This document shows positions 1 to 8,231 of a stretch of 64,000 nt of DNA, one piece after another (position 1 is the first letter of the stretch; every line of letters begins with the position of its first letter). A program made the translations under genes and the position numbers. This DNA is from Hymenobacter gummosus (GTDB taxonomy: Bacteria > Bacteroidota > Bacteroidia > Cytophagales > Hymenobacteraceae), in assembly GCF_003970915.1 (NCBI RefSeq), contig NZ_RXOF01000002.1, forward strand, positions 434,001-498,000, in the 5' to 3' direction. The notes beneath the pieces were generated by a model. That model saw only the letters and a list, made by a program, of their open reading frames with translations. It was not told the origin of the DNA and searched no databases.

Positions 1-735
1 GCGGCGCCCTTCGGCGGCCCCCAGCTACTGGTGCCCGGCCTGCCCATTCCGGTGCTCGATGCCTGGCTGGCGGCCGTGCAGCAGCAGCTTACGGCCCAAG
101 GCCTCCGCCGCCTGACGCTGCGCCTGCCGCCCTTCGCCTACGAGCCGCAGCGCAGCGGTCCGCTGGTGGCGGCCCTGCAGCGCCAGGGCTACCGGGTACA
201 GCTGGCCGAAATGGACACTTACCTGCCCTTCAGCCGCGACTACGAAGCCCACCTGCACCCCTCGGAGCGGCGACGCCTGCACAAGTGCGAGCGGCACGGC
301 CTGCGCTTCGAGCAGGAGCCGCCCCTGCTGCTGCCCCTGGCCTACGACTTTCTGCGCCGCTGCCGCGAGGAGAAGGGCCAGCGCCTGTCCCTGACCGAGG
401 AGCGGCTCACCCAGCTGTTTCGCGACTTCCCGCGCGACTACCTGCTGTTCTCGGTGCGCGACGCCCAGGGCGACTGGGCGGCCCTGACGGTGGCCGTGCT
501 GGCCGGCGGCGGAGTGCTCTACAACTTCTACCCGGCCAGCCCGCTGCGCTACAACAGCTTCAGCCCGGTAGTGCTGCTCAACGCCGGCCTGCACGCCTTC
601 GGCCGGGCCAGCGGCCTGCGCCTGCTCGACCTGGGCACCAGCACCCTGCCCACGGGCCCCAACGAGTCGTTGCTGCGCTTCAAGCGCCACCTGGGCGGCG
701 TGCCGAGCCTGAAGCTCACGCTGGTACGGGAATAA
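1..735 (+). CDS. FemAB/GNAT-type acyltransferase, C-terminal part
   Basis: The frame is already open at base 1, so the N-terminus lies outside the window; about 244 residues are visible. The protein resembles the BioF2-like/FemAB branch of the GNAT fold, which moves an acyl or aminoacyl group onto an amine. Visible marks are the basic segment beginning HPSERRRLHKCE, the FLRRCREEKGQ helix, a central strand region (LLFSVRDAQG, ALTVAVLAGG) and the C-terminal LLDLGTSTLPTGPNESLLRF followed by KRHLGG, where this family has its conserved 'fK..fG' end. It lies just upstream of envelope and polysaccharide genes on the same strand, so a role in decorating a surface glycan is plausible. The substrate cannot be read from sequence. 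Confidence 0.75.
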   Translation, partial: AAPFGGPQLLVPGLPIPVLDAWLAAVQQQLTAQGLRRLTLRLPPFAYEPQRSGPLVAALQRQGYRVQLAEMDTYLPFSRDYEAHLHPSERRRLHKCERHGLRFEQEPPLLLPLAYDFLRRCREEKGQRLSLTEERLTQLFRDFPRDYLLFSVRDAQGDWAALTVAVLAGGGVLYNFYPASPLRYNSFSPVVLLNAGLHAFGRASGLRLLDLGTSTLPTGPNESLLRFKRHLGGVPSLKLTLVRE

Positions 736-860
736 GGGCAGGAGTTGTCGGGGCTGCCGGATAAGCCAGTGCGCCTCAGGTGCACTCCCCCCGGACTTTT
801 CGCGGCTCCCGCTAGGGTAGGGCTGCTTGGCGGCTCCGTTTGTCTCGCTAGCTTATTCAC

Positions 861-1622
861 ATGAAGCCCCTGTTTACCGTTTTATCCCTGGCGGGCCTGC
901 TGCTGCCGGCGGCCGCCTCGGCCCAGCAGTGGCGCCTCGACGTGGTCGGGGCGGGCACGCTGACCCATATGGCCAACCGCTCCACCGTGCGCAGCAACGT
1001 ATACCAGCCCCTCTATGTGGGGTCGGGGCTCAAGAGCAAGGCCGCCTACCAGGTAGGACTGCGCATCAGCACGCCCCTGCGCGAGAACCTGGCGCTGGAA
1101 GCCGAGCCGCGCTACAGCCGGGTGCGCGGCTCCTTCGACTACCGCTTCAGCCAGAGCGAGGCCACGGTGGGGGTGGGAGGCGGGCTGGCCGGCGGCTACT
1201 GGCAGCTGCCCCTGGGCCTGCGCTACACCCTCAGCCGCAGCGCCCAGCGGCCCCAACTACTGGTGCGGGTGGTGCCCGGTTACGGCGCGCTGCACCCCGT
1301 CGACCCCGTGGGGGGAGTGCCGAATAACTACGCGGGCTTTTACCGGCCGCCCACGCCGACGAAAATTGCCCTGGGCTACGCCACCCGGCCGGCGCACTGG
1401 CAGCTGGGCCTCGAAGCCGGGGTGGGCATCGACGTGCTCCGCCGCCTCAACCTGGGGCTGCTGCTCTACCACGGCCTTACCCCCGCCCAGGTGCTGAGCA
1501 CCCGGGGCAGCGCCGAGTACTTCGAAGAGGCCACGCGCCAGCAGAAATCGTATACCATCAGCGGGCAGGTGCGCGCCCGCCTGACCACCTTAAGCCTGCA
1601 GGCGGCCGTGCGGCTGCACTGA
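861..1622 (+). CDS. Outer-membrane beta-barrel protein
   Basis: The 253-residue product starts with a clear Sec signal peptide (MKPLFTVLSLAGLLLPAAAS, then AQQ). The rest is alternating hydrophobic/polar strands rich in Tyr, Gly and Arg, ending in TTLSLQAAVRLH, typical of the Bacteroidota PorT-like/outer-membrane beta-barrel families of about 200-260 residues. Barrel strands of the 'LGLRYTLS' and 'LGLEAGVGID' type recur. It sits between the acyltransferase and the Wzx flippase in a same-strand run. I cannot assign a ligand or transport role. The start is the only ATG giving an intact signal peptide. Confidence 0.75.
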   Translation: MKPLFTVLSLAGLLLPAAASAQQWRLDVVGAGTLTHMANRSTVRSNVYQPLYVGSGLKSKAAYQVGLRISTPLRENLALEAEPRYSRVRGSFDYRFSQSEATVGVGGGLAGGYWQLPLGLRYTLSRSAQRPQLLVRVVPGYGALHPVDPVGGVPNNYAGFYRPPTPTKIALGYATRPAHWQLGLEAGVGIDVLRRLNLGLLLYHGLTPAQVLSTRGSAEYFEEATRQQKSYTISGQVRARLTTLSLQAAVRLH

Positions 1623-1672
1623 GCGGCCGCACGGGCTGCCGCTGCTACCTTGCGGCCCCGTAGCCCCCGCGC

Positions 1673-2986
1673 ATGAGCCTGCCCGCCGCCGAAGACGACG
1701 CCCCCGAAACCCTGCCCGCCCCGCCGCTGCCGGCCGCCGGTGGGCTGGCGCGCTTCGTGCGCGGCTCCCTGGGCTCGGGAGCCTCGGTGCTGGCGCGGGC
1801 GGGCGGGGCGCTGGTACTCAACAAGCTGCTGGCCGTGTACGGCGGCCCCGGCGGGCTGACCTTGCTGGCCCACTTCCAGAACCTGATGGCCCTGCTCACC
1901 ACCCTGCCCAACGACGGGGTGCACGTGGGCATCGTGCGCTACCTGGCGCCGCGCCGGCCGGGCTCCCGCAGCTGGCGGCTGTGGCTGGGCACCGGGGCGC
2001 TGCTCAACGCGGCCGTGCTGCTGCTGGGCTTTCTGGCCCTGCCGGTGCTGCGCGGGCCGCTGCTGGCGGCTTTCCGTCCTTCGCCAGCCTGGGTGCTGGG
2101 CGTGGTGCTGGGCATCACGCTGCTCACCGCCCACGCCTACCTGGCCGCGGTGCTGCTGGCCGCCCAGCGCCTGCGCGCCTACGTGCTGCTGACCATCGTG
2201 CTGAGCCTGCTCGGGCCGCTGGCCGTGGCCGCCGCCCTGCTGCTGCGCCGGCCCGTGACGGAAGCCCTGCTGGCCTACCTGCTGGCCCAGGGCCTGACGG
2301 CCTTGCCCACGGCCGTGGTAGCGGCCCGCGCCGGCCTGCTGGCCCCGTTGCGCGGCCGCCTCAGCCAGCCGGCCCTGCGGGGGCTGGGGCGCTTTCTATT
2401 GATGGCCCTGAGCGTGCTGGTGTGCAGCAAGGTCGTGGATTTTGCCGTGCGCGACTTGCTCATCGGCCGCTTCAGCCTGGTGCAGACCGGGCTGTGGCAG
2501 GCGGTGGCCAAGCTGTCGGACAACTACACCATGGTGTTTTCGGCCGTGATGGGGGCCGTGTTCTACCCCCGGCTGGCGGCCCTGGCGGCGCAGCCGGCTG
2601 CCCGGCGAACCTACGTGCGGGCCGTGCTGGGTTTGCTGGCCGCGGCGCTGGCCCTGGGCCTGGGCGCCCTCTGGCTGCTGCGCGACTGGCTGCTGCCCCT
2701 GCTCTTCGACGCGCGCTTTGCCGGGGCCCGCGCCCTGCTGGCCCCGCAGCTGGCCGGCGACTGGGCCAAGTTTCTGTGCTGGACCCTGCTGTACCTGCTC
2801 ATTGCCGAGGCCCGGGTGGGGCGCTACGTGCTGGTGCAGGTGCTGTCGGCGGGGGTGTACCTGGGGCTGCTGGCCCTGCTGCTGCCGCGCTTCGGGCTGC
2901 TGGGCGCCCCGCTGGCCCACGCCGGCCGCTTCGGGCTGCTGCTGCTGGGCTGCCTGGGATACTTCCGGGGCTACTTCCGCCGCTGA
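1673..2986 (+). CDS. Wzx-type polysaccharide/O-antigen flippase
   Basis: This is a 437-residue polytopic membrane protein with about 12 predicted helices. After a Pro/Ala-rich leader of about 30 residues comes 'LVLNKLLAVYGGPGGLTLLA' and 'HFQNLMALLTTLPNDGVHVG', the signature of the WzxE/O-antigen translocase branch of the MATE-like PST family. Such proteins flip undecaprenyl-linked oligosaccharides across the inner membrane. The length fits the family (about 420-480). The start follows the beta-barrel stop by 50 bp and the gene lies upstream of a GT2 glycosyltransferase, which supports a surface-polysaccharide role. TACCTTGC, 25 bp before the ATG, loosely resembles a -7 box. Confidence 0.85.
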   Translation: MSLPAAEDDAPETLPAPPLPAAGGLARFVRGSLGSGASVLARAGGALVLNKLLAVYGGPGGLTLLAHFQNLMALLTTLPNDGVHVGIVRYLAPRRPGSRSWRLWLGTGALLNAAVLLLGFLALPVLRGPLLAAFRPSPAWVLGVVLGITLLTAHAYLAAVLLAAQRLRAYVLLTIVLSLLGPLAVAAALLLRRPVTEALLAYLLAQGLTALPTAVVAARAGLLAPLRGRLSQPALRGLGRFLLMALSVLVCSKVVDFAVRDLLIGRFSLVQTGLWQAVAKLSDNYTMVFSAVMGAVFYPRLAALAAQPAARRTYVRAVLGLLAAALALGLGALWLLRDWLLPLLFDARFAGARALLAPQLAGDWAKFLCWTLLYLLIAEARVGRYVLVQVLSAGVYLGLLALLLPRFGLLGAPLAHAGRFGLLLLGCLGYFRGYFRR

Positions 2987-3358
2987 GGGCGGCAGGAGGA
3001 GTATCGAATAATTTAAAAATAAATCATTCGATACTTTTCGCGGGGCCGGGCCAGAGTATCAAATAATTTATTTTAAAATCATTCGATACTCTGGCCCGGC
3101 CGCAGGAGGGAGGGCGCCGCGGCTGGGCTGGCTGAGCAAGCAGCTGCTTGTCGTCAGCCGCCGCCTACGGAATACCCTGCAGCTCGCCCCCGGCGCATCG
3201 ACTGGCCCGGTTCCGGCTCACCAGTCAGGCCGGGGGCAGCCGACCGCCACAGGCCCCGCCGCCGGTCGGGTCCCGGCACGCGGCGTCAGCCAGGCTTGGT
3301 GGTGCCCGGGCGCCGCTGTCGGCTGGTCGCCGTATTTTCGGCCGCCGTACCCTGCTCC
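2987..3358. other. Intergenic region with two tandem hairpins
   Basis: This 372-bp space between the flippase and the GT2 gene contains two consecutive inverted repeats (3001-3034 and 3046-3099, listed separately). The rest, about 3100-3358, is GC-rich with no convincing gene. TATTTTCG at 3333-3340, about 20 bp before the chosen GTG start of the next gene, is one mismatch from TAnnTTTG. Confidence 0.6.
3001..3099. repeat. Pair of related AT-rich hairpins, probable terminator
   Basis: The first arm pair is GTATCGAATAATTTA with TAAATCATTCGATAC (3001-3034). The second hairpin (3046-3099) repeats the same AT core inside a GC clamp, CCGGGCCAGA with TCTGGCCCGG, for a stem of 24 bp. The only mismatches are A against G, which become G-U pairs when the second strand is transcribed. 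The two stems look like a duplicated unit. Their position 15 bp after the flippase stop fits a terminator or mRNA 3' end. Confidence 0.75.
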
Positions 3359-4294
3359 GTGTCACTCAGTCACTCATTCACCCCGTCACCGCTCGTTACC
3401 ATCGTGGCCTTGTGCCACAACCACGCCCGCTTTCTGGCCGAGGCGCTGGACTCGGTGGCGGCTCAAACCTACCCGCACCTGGAGGTGTGGCTGGTCGACG
3501 ATGCCAGCACCGACGGCAGCCAGCAGTTGCTGCAGGCATACGCCGCCCGCTACCCGCACTGGCACCTGCTGCTGCTGCCGGCGGGCGTGGGCAACTGCCG
3601 GGCCTTCAACCAGGCTCTGCGCCGCAGCCGGGGCGAGTACCTCATCGACTTCGCCACCGACGACGTGCTGCTGCCCGAACGCGTGGCCCGGCAGGTGGCT
3701 TTCATGCAGGCCCAGGGCCCGCGCTGCGGCATTGCCTACCACGACTGCGAGCTGATTGACGAGCAGGGCCGGCACGTGCGCTTTCATTTCCGCCGCGACG
3801 CCGCCGGCCGGCCGGTGCACCCGCGCCCCGCCAGTGGGCCGGTGTTTGCCGAGGTGCTGCGCCGCTACTTTATCAGCACGCCCACCATGATGGTGCGCCG
3901 CGCCGTGTTTGAGGAGCTGCAGGGCTACGACGAGACGCTGGCCTACGAGGATTTCGACCTGTGGGTGCGCGCCGCCCGCCACTGGGACTTCGGCTTTCAG
4001 GACGAGGTACTGACCCGCAAGCGCCTGCGCCCGCGCTCCATGTCGACCAAGGCCTACCGCCCCGGCGACCCGTACGTGGCCTCCACCATCCGCGTCTGCC
4101 AGAAGGCCCTGGCCCTGTGCCGCGACGCCGCCGAGCGGGCCGCGCTGGCCGTGCGCCTGCGCTGGGAGCTGCGCCAGGCCCTGCGCTTTGGCGGTGGCCC
4201 CGAGGCGTGGCAGCTCTACGCCCTGCTGCGCCAAACCGGCCAGCAACAGCCGCTGGATTATGCCCTCGGTCTGCTGGCCCGGGTGTGGAAGTGA
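3359..4294 (+). CDS. Glycosyltransferase family 2
   Basis: From the chosen GTG the product is about 311 residues. It opens with PLVTIVALCHNHARFLAEAL, the GT-A nucleotide-sugar binding strand. Next come DDASTDGS (the first acidic motif), the metal-binding DD in FATDDVLLPERVARQ, and the acceptor-side YEDFDLWVRAAR, equivalent to the family ED/W motif. GT2 enzymes transfer sugars from nucleotide donors in the cytoplasm. The flippase upstream suggests assembly of a lipid-linked surface glycan. The frame stays open back to a TTG at 3296; I preferred 3359 because residues before it do not look like family sequence. The start is uncertain. Confidence 0.85.
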   Translation: MSLSHSFTPSPLVTIVALCHNHARFLAEALDSVAAQTYPHLEVWLVDDASTDGSQQLLQAYAARYPHWHLLLLPAGVGNCRAFNQALRRSRGEYLIDFATDDVLLPERVARQVAFMQAQGPRCGIAYHDCELIDEQGRHVRFHFRRDAAGRPVHPRPASGPVFAEVLRRYFISTPTMMVRRAVFEELQGYDETLAYEDFDLWVRAARHWDFGFQDEVLTRKRLRPRSMSTKAYRPGDPYVASTIRVCQKALALCRDAAERAALAVRLRWELRQALRFGGGPEAWQLYALLRQTGQQQPLDYALGLLARVWK

Positions 4295-4432
4295 AAGTTG
4301 AGGTTGCTGATTTTATTGTGTTTGGTTTATAGCAGGTTATGGCATGTAGTTGCTAATGCCAATAGACGGAAGCTTTAACTCCTGACGGCCTGTTACAACC
4401 GGCTCGTATTACCCGAATCAGCGCACAACGCC

Positions 4433-4594
4433 AGCCGCGTAGCGGCGCCACGTCAATAGCCAAAACGAGTACATAGAACGGCCAAGCTCCGGAGGAGCGG
4501 CACCCTAACCGCGCGGTCAAGGTGCCGCTCCTCCGGAGCTTGGCCGTTCATTTTCGACAAGGTTTTTCTATTGACATGGCGCCGCTACGCGGCT
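4433..4594. repeat. Nested double inverted repeat, 162 bp
   Basis: This lies in the 353-bp gap (4295-4647) between convergent genes. Outer arms of 27 bp (4433-4459 and 4568-4594) match with one mismatch and begin AGCCGCGTAGCGGCGCCA. Inner arms of 29 bp (4476-4504 and 4521-4549) pair perfectly, beginning GAACGGCCAAGCTCCGGAGG, around a 16-base loop. Nothing in the gap resembles a gene. The design suggests a palindromic mobile unit or a strong two-way terminator. Confidence 0.8.
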
Positions 4595-4647
4595 GTAAAC
4601 GAAACCCGGCATCAGCACCCAAGTACGCCTCAATCACCAATCACCAA

Positions 4648-6306
4648 TCACCATTTCACCTCATACAGCTCCACCGGTCCGTCGTGGGCCAGCAGACGGC
4701 GGCGGGGGTACCAGCTTAGCACGCTGTCGGGGGAGTAGCGCAGCAGCTTGCGGGTGAGTTCGGGGTTGCTCAGAGTGGCCCGGTTGAGCAGCAGCCAGGC
4801 CGTATCGGCGGGCGCCAGCTGCACCGAGTCGCGGGCCCAGTAGCGGCGGAAGCGCAGGCCCGGCGGCACCTGGTAGGCGTAGTAGAAGTCGTAGTTGCCG
4901 ATGAGGTAGTCGTCGACGAATACCACCCCGCGGCGCGGCGCCTGCAGGTAGCGGCCGATGAGACGCGTCTGCGGAAAGTGGGCCGACACGCTGGGCTTGC
5001 GCATGAAGTGCAGGGGCCGCAGCAGCAGTACCGCCGCCAGCCCCAGCAGCCCCAGCGCCGCGTACGAGGTACTGCCGGCCGGCCAGCGGCGCCGCAGCGG
5101 CGCCAGGGCCAGCGCGGCCAGCACCGCGGCCGCCCCGAGGTACAGGATGGCCACGCTGCTGCGGTCGAGGGTGGCCAGCAGGGCCAGCCCCAGCGCGTAC
5201 CAGCCCGCCCGGCGCCCGGTGCGCAGCACGTCGGCCAGGCCGAAGCCCGCCGCCAGCACCAGCGGCGGCAGCAGGGGCGTGAGCATCCGGGGGGAGAGGC
5301 TGATGGGGTTGTAGTGCGCCAGCGAGGTGCTGCCCAGCCAGTAGCAGGCCAGCGTGCTGAAAGCCAGGCCCTGCCAGAAGTGCCGGTCGTCGGCCGCGCC
5401 CCGGCCCGGTTCGGCGGGGCGTACCGGCCACAGGCTGCCCAGCGCCAGCAGCAGGGCCAGCCCCAGCCCGGTGCCGATGAGGAACTGCGCCGGCCCCAGG
5501 GTGAGGCGGTGCAGCAGCGCGGCCCGGCTGCCCTGCAGGTAGTTGCCCTCGGCCAGCACCTCGTTGGTGCGCTCAATCAGGTGCAGGCGGTAGAGCGCGT
5601 CATTGGTCTGCCAGTGGTAGAAGGCCAGGTAGCCCGTCAGCAGCGCCGCCCCGGTGCCGAATGCGGCCCGCCAGAACCGGCCGTGGCGGCGGTGGCGGGC
5701 GTCGAGCAGCAGCAGGCCCAGGTAGAAGGACGCGTAGTAGACCACCGTTTCCTTGCAGAGCAGGGCGGCGAAGTTCAGCCCCGCAAAGGCTACGCCCCAG
5801 AGCGTTTCGGCCCGGCCCGGCTGTCGGCCCCGCCACAACGCCAGTGCCGCGCCCAGGCAGGCCAGCATGTTCACGTTGTCGGGGTAGAGGTAGTTGGTCA
5901 GGTTCAGGCTGAAGTAGTGCAGCCCGAGCAGCAGCAGGGCCCCGGCCGCCACCAGCGGGGCGCGGCGGCGGTAGGCGGCCCACAATAGCCCCAGGCAGGC
6001 CAGGGTGCAGAGCAGGGGCCAGAGCGTGGTGCTCCAGATGTTCACCCCCAGCAGCGCGTACAGCCCCGCCACCGGCCCGAAAATCAGCCACCGCTCGTGC
6101 AGCGGGTCGTGGAGCAGGCGCTGCGGGTCGGGGCCGAGGTGGAAGCGGCCGGTGAGCAGCTGCTGGGCGTAACGCGAGTAGAAGTAGTCGTCGAGGGCGT
6201 ACAGGCCTTCGTGGGTCAGCACGAAGTAAGCCACCGTGACGAGCACGACCAGCCCCAGCAGCAGGGTGGGCAGCAGGCGGAGCCGGAGGTGCGGGGAGGA
6301 ATTCAC
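4648..6306 (-). CDS. GT-C fold membrane glycosyltransferase (ArnT/PMT-like)
   Basis: The product is about 552 residues with some 12 transmembrane helices and a C-terminal periplasmic part of about 100 residues. The first loop carries YALDDYFYSRYAQQLL, and a second loop has HDPLHERWLIFGPVA. This acidic-pair layout is typical of GT-C enzymes (PMT_2/ArnT class), which use polyprenyl-phosphate sugars outside the inner membrane. TNYLYPDNVNM and LCKETVVYY fit further family motifs. The GTG at 6306 starts right before the first helix; another GTG at 6402 would add 32 residues with no obvious function. It is divergent from the next gene. The sugar and acceptor are unknown. Confidence 0.75.
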   Translation of the reverse strand: MNSSPHLRLRLLPTLLLGLVVLVTVAYFVLTHEGLYALDDYFYSRYAQQLLTGRFHLGPDPQRLLHDPLHERWLIFGPVAGLYALLGVNIWSTTLWPLLCTLACLGLLWAAYRRRAPLVAAGALLLLGLHYFSLNLTNYLYPDNVNMLACLGAALALWRGRQPGRAETLWGVAFAGLNFAALLCKETVVYYASFYLGLLLLDARHRRHGRFWRAAFGTGAALLTGYLAFYHWQTNDALYRLHLIERTNEVLAEGNYLQGSRAALLHRLTLGPAQFLIGTGLGLALLLALGSLWPVRPAEPGRGAADDRHFWQGLAFSTLACYWLGSTSLAHYNPISLSPRMLTPLLPPLVLAAGFGLADVLRTGRRAGWYALGLALLATLDRSSVAILYLGAAAVLAALALAPLRRRWPAGSTSYAALGLLGLAAVLLLRPLHFMRKPSVSAHFPQTRLIGRYLQAPRRGVVFVDDYLIGNYDFYYAYQVPPGLRFRRYWARDSVQLAPADTAWLLLNRATLSNPELTRKLLRYSPDSVLSWYPRRRLLAHDGPVELYEVKW

Positions 6307-6495
6307 GGCGGCGAAAATCGGGAAAGAAACCGCAGATGCTACGAAGGCCGGCGCAGATACACCGGATTTAGGCCGGCGCGGGAACTGGTTTATCCCGCCC
6401 ACCCGGCCCCGGCGCGGTGCGTCAGCCCGGGTGCCGCGGCAGGCCGGCGTAGCCTCAGCGGGGCAGCCGGCGCCGATTCGCGTACTTTGCGGGCT

Positions 6496-8013
6496 ATGGA
6501 GCAGGCCCGCTTAGGCTACTGGTTGCGCGTCGTGGGGCTGCCCGTGCTGCTGGTGCTGCTCACGGCCACGGTGCTCGGCAGCCACTACGAAACCAACGAC
6601 GACTTCTGCCTGACCCTGCTGCTGCGGGGGCGCACGGCCGCCGCGCCCGTCACCAACCTGCACCTGTACTTCCACGGCTGGGCCTGGGTGCTGGCCCGGC
6701 TCTACCAGCTGGCCCCCGCCGTGCCCTGGTACGGCCTCACGCTCTACGCCCTGCTCACCCTGGCCCTGGTGCTGCTCACCAGCGTGCTGGAGCGGCTGCT
6801 CGCGCCCCACACCACCGCTTGGCCGCGGGCCGCCCTGCTGACCGTTTTCCTGGTGCTGGCCGGGTTGGAGCACGCGCAGTGGTTCAACTACCTGCGGGTG
6901 CCGCTGCTGCTGAGCGGGGCCGGGCTGCTCTGGGCCGCGCAGCAGCCGGCCGCCCGCCGCTGGGTGCTGCCCGTCAGCCTGTTGCTGTTTGCCGCCGCCT
7001 GGGCTATCCGCCCCAGTGCCGCCGTGCTGGGCGCCGCCCTGGTAGCGCCGGCCGCCTGGTGGTTGGCGGGCCGCCGGGCCGGGCGCGTGGTGGCGGGCTT
7101 CGGGGCCGTGGCCCTGCTGCTGGGCCTGCTGGTGCAGCTCACCCGCTCGCCCGAAGCCACCCGCTACCGCCGCCTCGACGTGCTCAAGTCCGCGGTGCTC
7201 GACTACGGCTGGCAGGTGCCCGCCCCCCACACCCGCGCCGACAGCCTGGCCGTGCAGGCCGTGGCCGAATGGTCGTTCGGCGACTCCACGCTGGTCGACG
7301 AGGCGCTTTTCCGGCGGGCCTACCGGCCAGCGCCCTGGGCCAAGGTGCTGCCCGGTAAAGCCTTCGATGCCTTCGTGCTGGTCGTGCGCGACTATTTCCC
7401 CCTGCTGATCCTCAACGCGCTGCTGCTGGCCCTGGGCCTGAACCTGCCCGCCGCGCTGCGCCGCCGGCAGTGGCTGTACGTGCTGGGCGGCGTGGGGCTG
7501 CTGCTGGGTCTGGCGCTGGCGCTCAAGCTGCCGCCGCGCCTGGCCGGGCCGCTGCTGACGTTGTTTACCGTGGCCCACGCGGCCGGGGTGCTGCGGCAGC
7601 CGCTGCGCCTGCCCAAGGGCCGCCCCCTGCGCCCGCTGCTGCTGGCCGCGCTGCTGGGCCTGTACCTGCTGAAAGTGGGGCACCGGCGGCAGGTGCTGGC
7701 CGCCGAGGAGCAGCAGCACCGCCGGTTTGTGCAGGCGCTGGGCGCCCACCGGGCCGGGCCGCTGGTGGGCATGCAGGTGGAGGAGCAGTTCAAGTCCCTC
7801 TCGCCCTTCCGGCAGTACGTGCCGGCCGCCGGGCCGCCCTGGCTGCTGCTCACCGGCTGGCCCACGCTCGACCCCTCGCAGGCCCGGCTGCGGCAGCAGC
7901 TCACCGGCAGCCGCAACCAGCGCGAAGCCCTGCGCCGCCTGCGCCGACGCCCCGGGGTGCGCTGGCAGAATGTGCACCTTCAGCTGCCCCCGAAGCGCCG
8001 AGAGGAGCTGTAG
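6496..8013 (+). CDS. Polytopic membrane protein, GT-C-like, function unknown
   Basis: The 505-residue protein begins MEQARLGYWLRVV and has roughly ten hydrophobic helices, with a soluble tail of about 100 residues. The loop after helix 1 contains SHYETNDDFCL, an acidic pair in the position where GT-C glycosyltransferases have their catalytic aspartate; HLYFHGWAWVLARLY follows. The overall plan matches a polyprenyl-sugar-dependent transferase, but I do not recognise a named family. GTACTTTG precedes the ATG by 7 bp, one base short of a standard -7 box. It is divergent from the GT-C gene at 4648-6306, and together they may act on the same envelope glycan. Confidence 0.65.
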   Translation: MEQARLGYWLRVVGLPVLLVLLTATVLGSHYETNDDFCLTLLLRGRTAAAPVTNLHLYFHGWAWVLARLYQLAPAVPWYGLTLYALLTLALVLLTSVLERLLAPHTTAWPRAALLTVFLVLAGLEHAQWFNYLRVPLLLSGAGLLWAAQQPAARRWVLPVSLLLFAAAWAIRPSAAVLGAALVAPAAWWLAGRRAGRVVAGFGAVALLLGLLVQLTRSPEATRYRRLDVLKSAVLDYGWQVPAPHTRADSLAVQAVAEWSFGDSTLVDEALFRRAYRPAPWAKVLPGKAFDAFVLVVRDYFPLLILNALLLALGLNLPAALRRRQWLYVLGGVGLLLGLALALKLPPRLAGPLLTLFTVAHAAGVLRQPLRLPKGRPLRPLLLAALLGLYLLKVGHRRQVLAAEEQQHRRFVQALGAHRAGPLVGMQVEEQFKSLSPFRQYVPAAGPPWLLLTGWPTLDPSQARLRQQLTGSRNQREALRRLRRRPGVRWQNVHLQLPPKRREEL

Positions 8014-8170
8014 GGGCTGAACGGCCGCCTGTTGGCCGCGTTTCAACGATTGGTGCAAATTATTCGGCTCGTCGCAACAATAATCCAAGACGCCGCAGAG
8101 CTTTTCCCGCCCGAAGCTCGTATGAAGAAGTACCTGCGCCCAGCCGCAAGCTTTCCACCCGGCAATTGCC

Positions 8171-8178
8171 TACTTTTG
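8171..8178 (+). promoter_or_regulatory. -7 promoter box TACTTTTG
   Basis: This is an exact match to the Bacteroidota consensus TAnnTTTG, 53 bp before the desaturase ATG. No clear -33 TTG at the usual spacing is visible. Confidence 0.5.
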
Positions 8179-8231
8179 GCCTTTCCCCACGCGCTCCGTC
8201 CTTCTTCCTCCATCATCTTTTCCCTCACCGC

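Noticed and set aside
4522-4719. A 65-codon plus-strand frame in the 4.5-kb gap
   Set aside because: It is made of the inverted-repeat arm and runs into the antisense of the next gene.
6097-6495. Upstream extension of the membrane protein starting at 6496
   Set aside because: The extra 133 codons are antisense to the GT-C gene and rich in Gln/Val/Glu. The hydrophobic N-terminus begins at the 6496 ATG.
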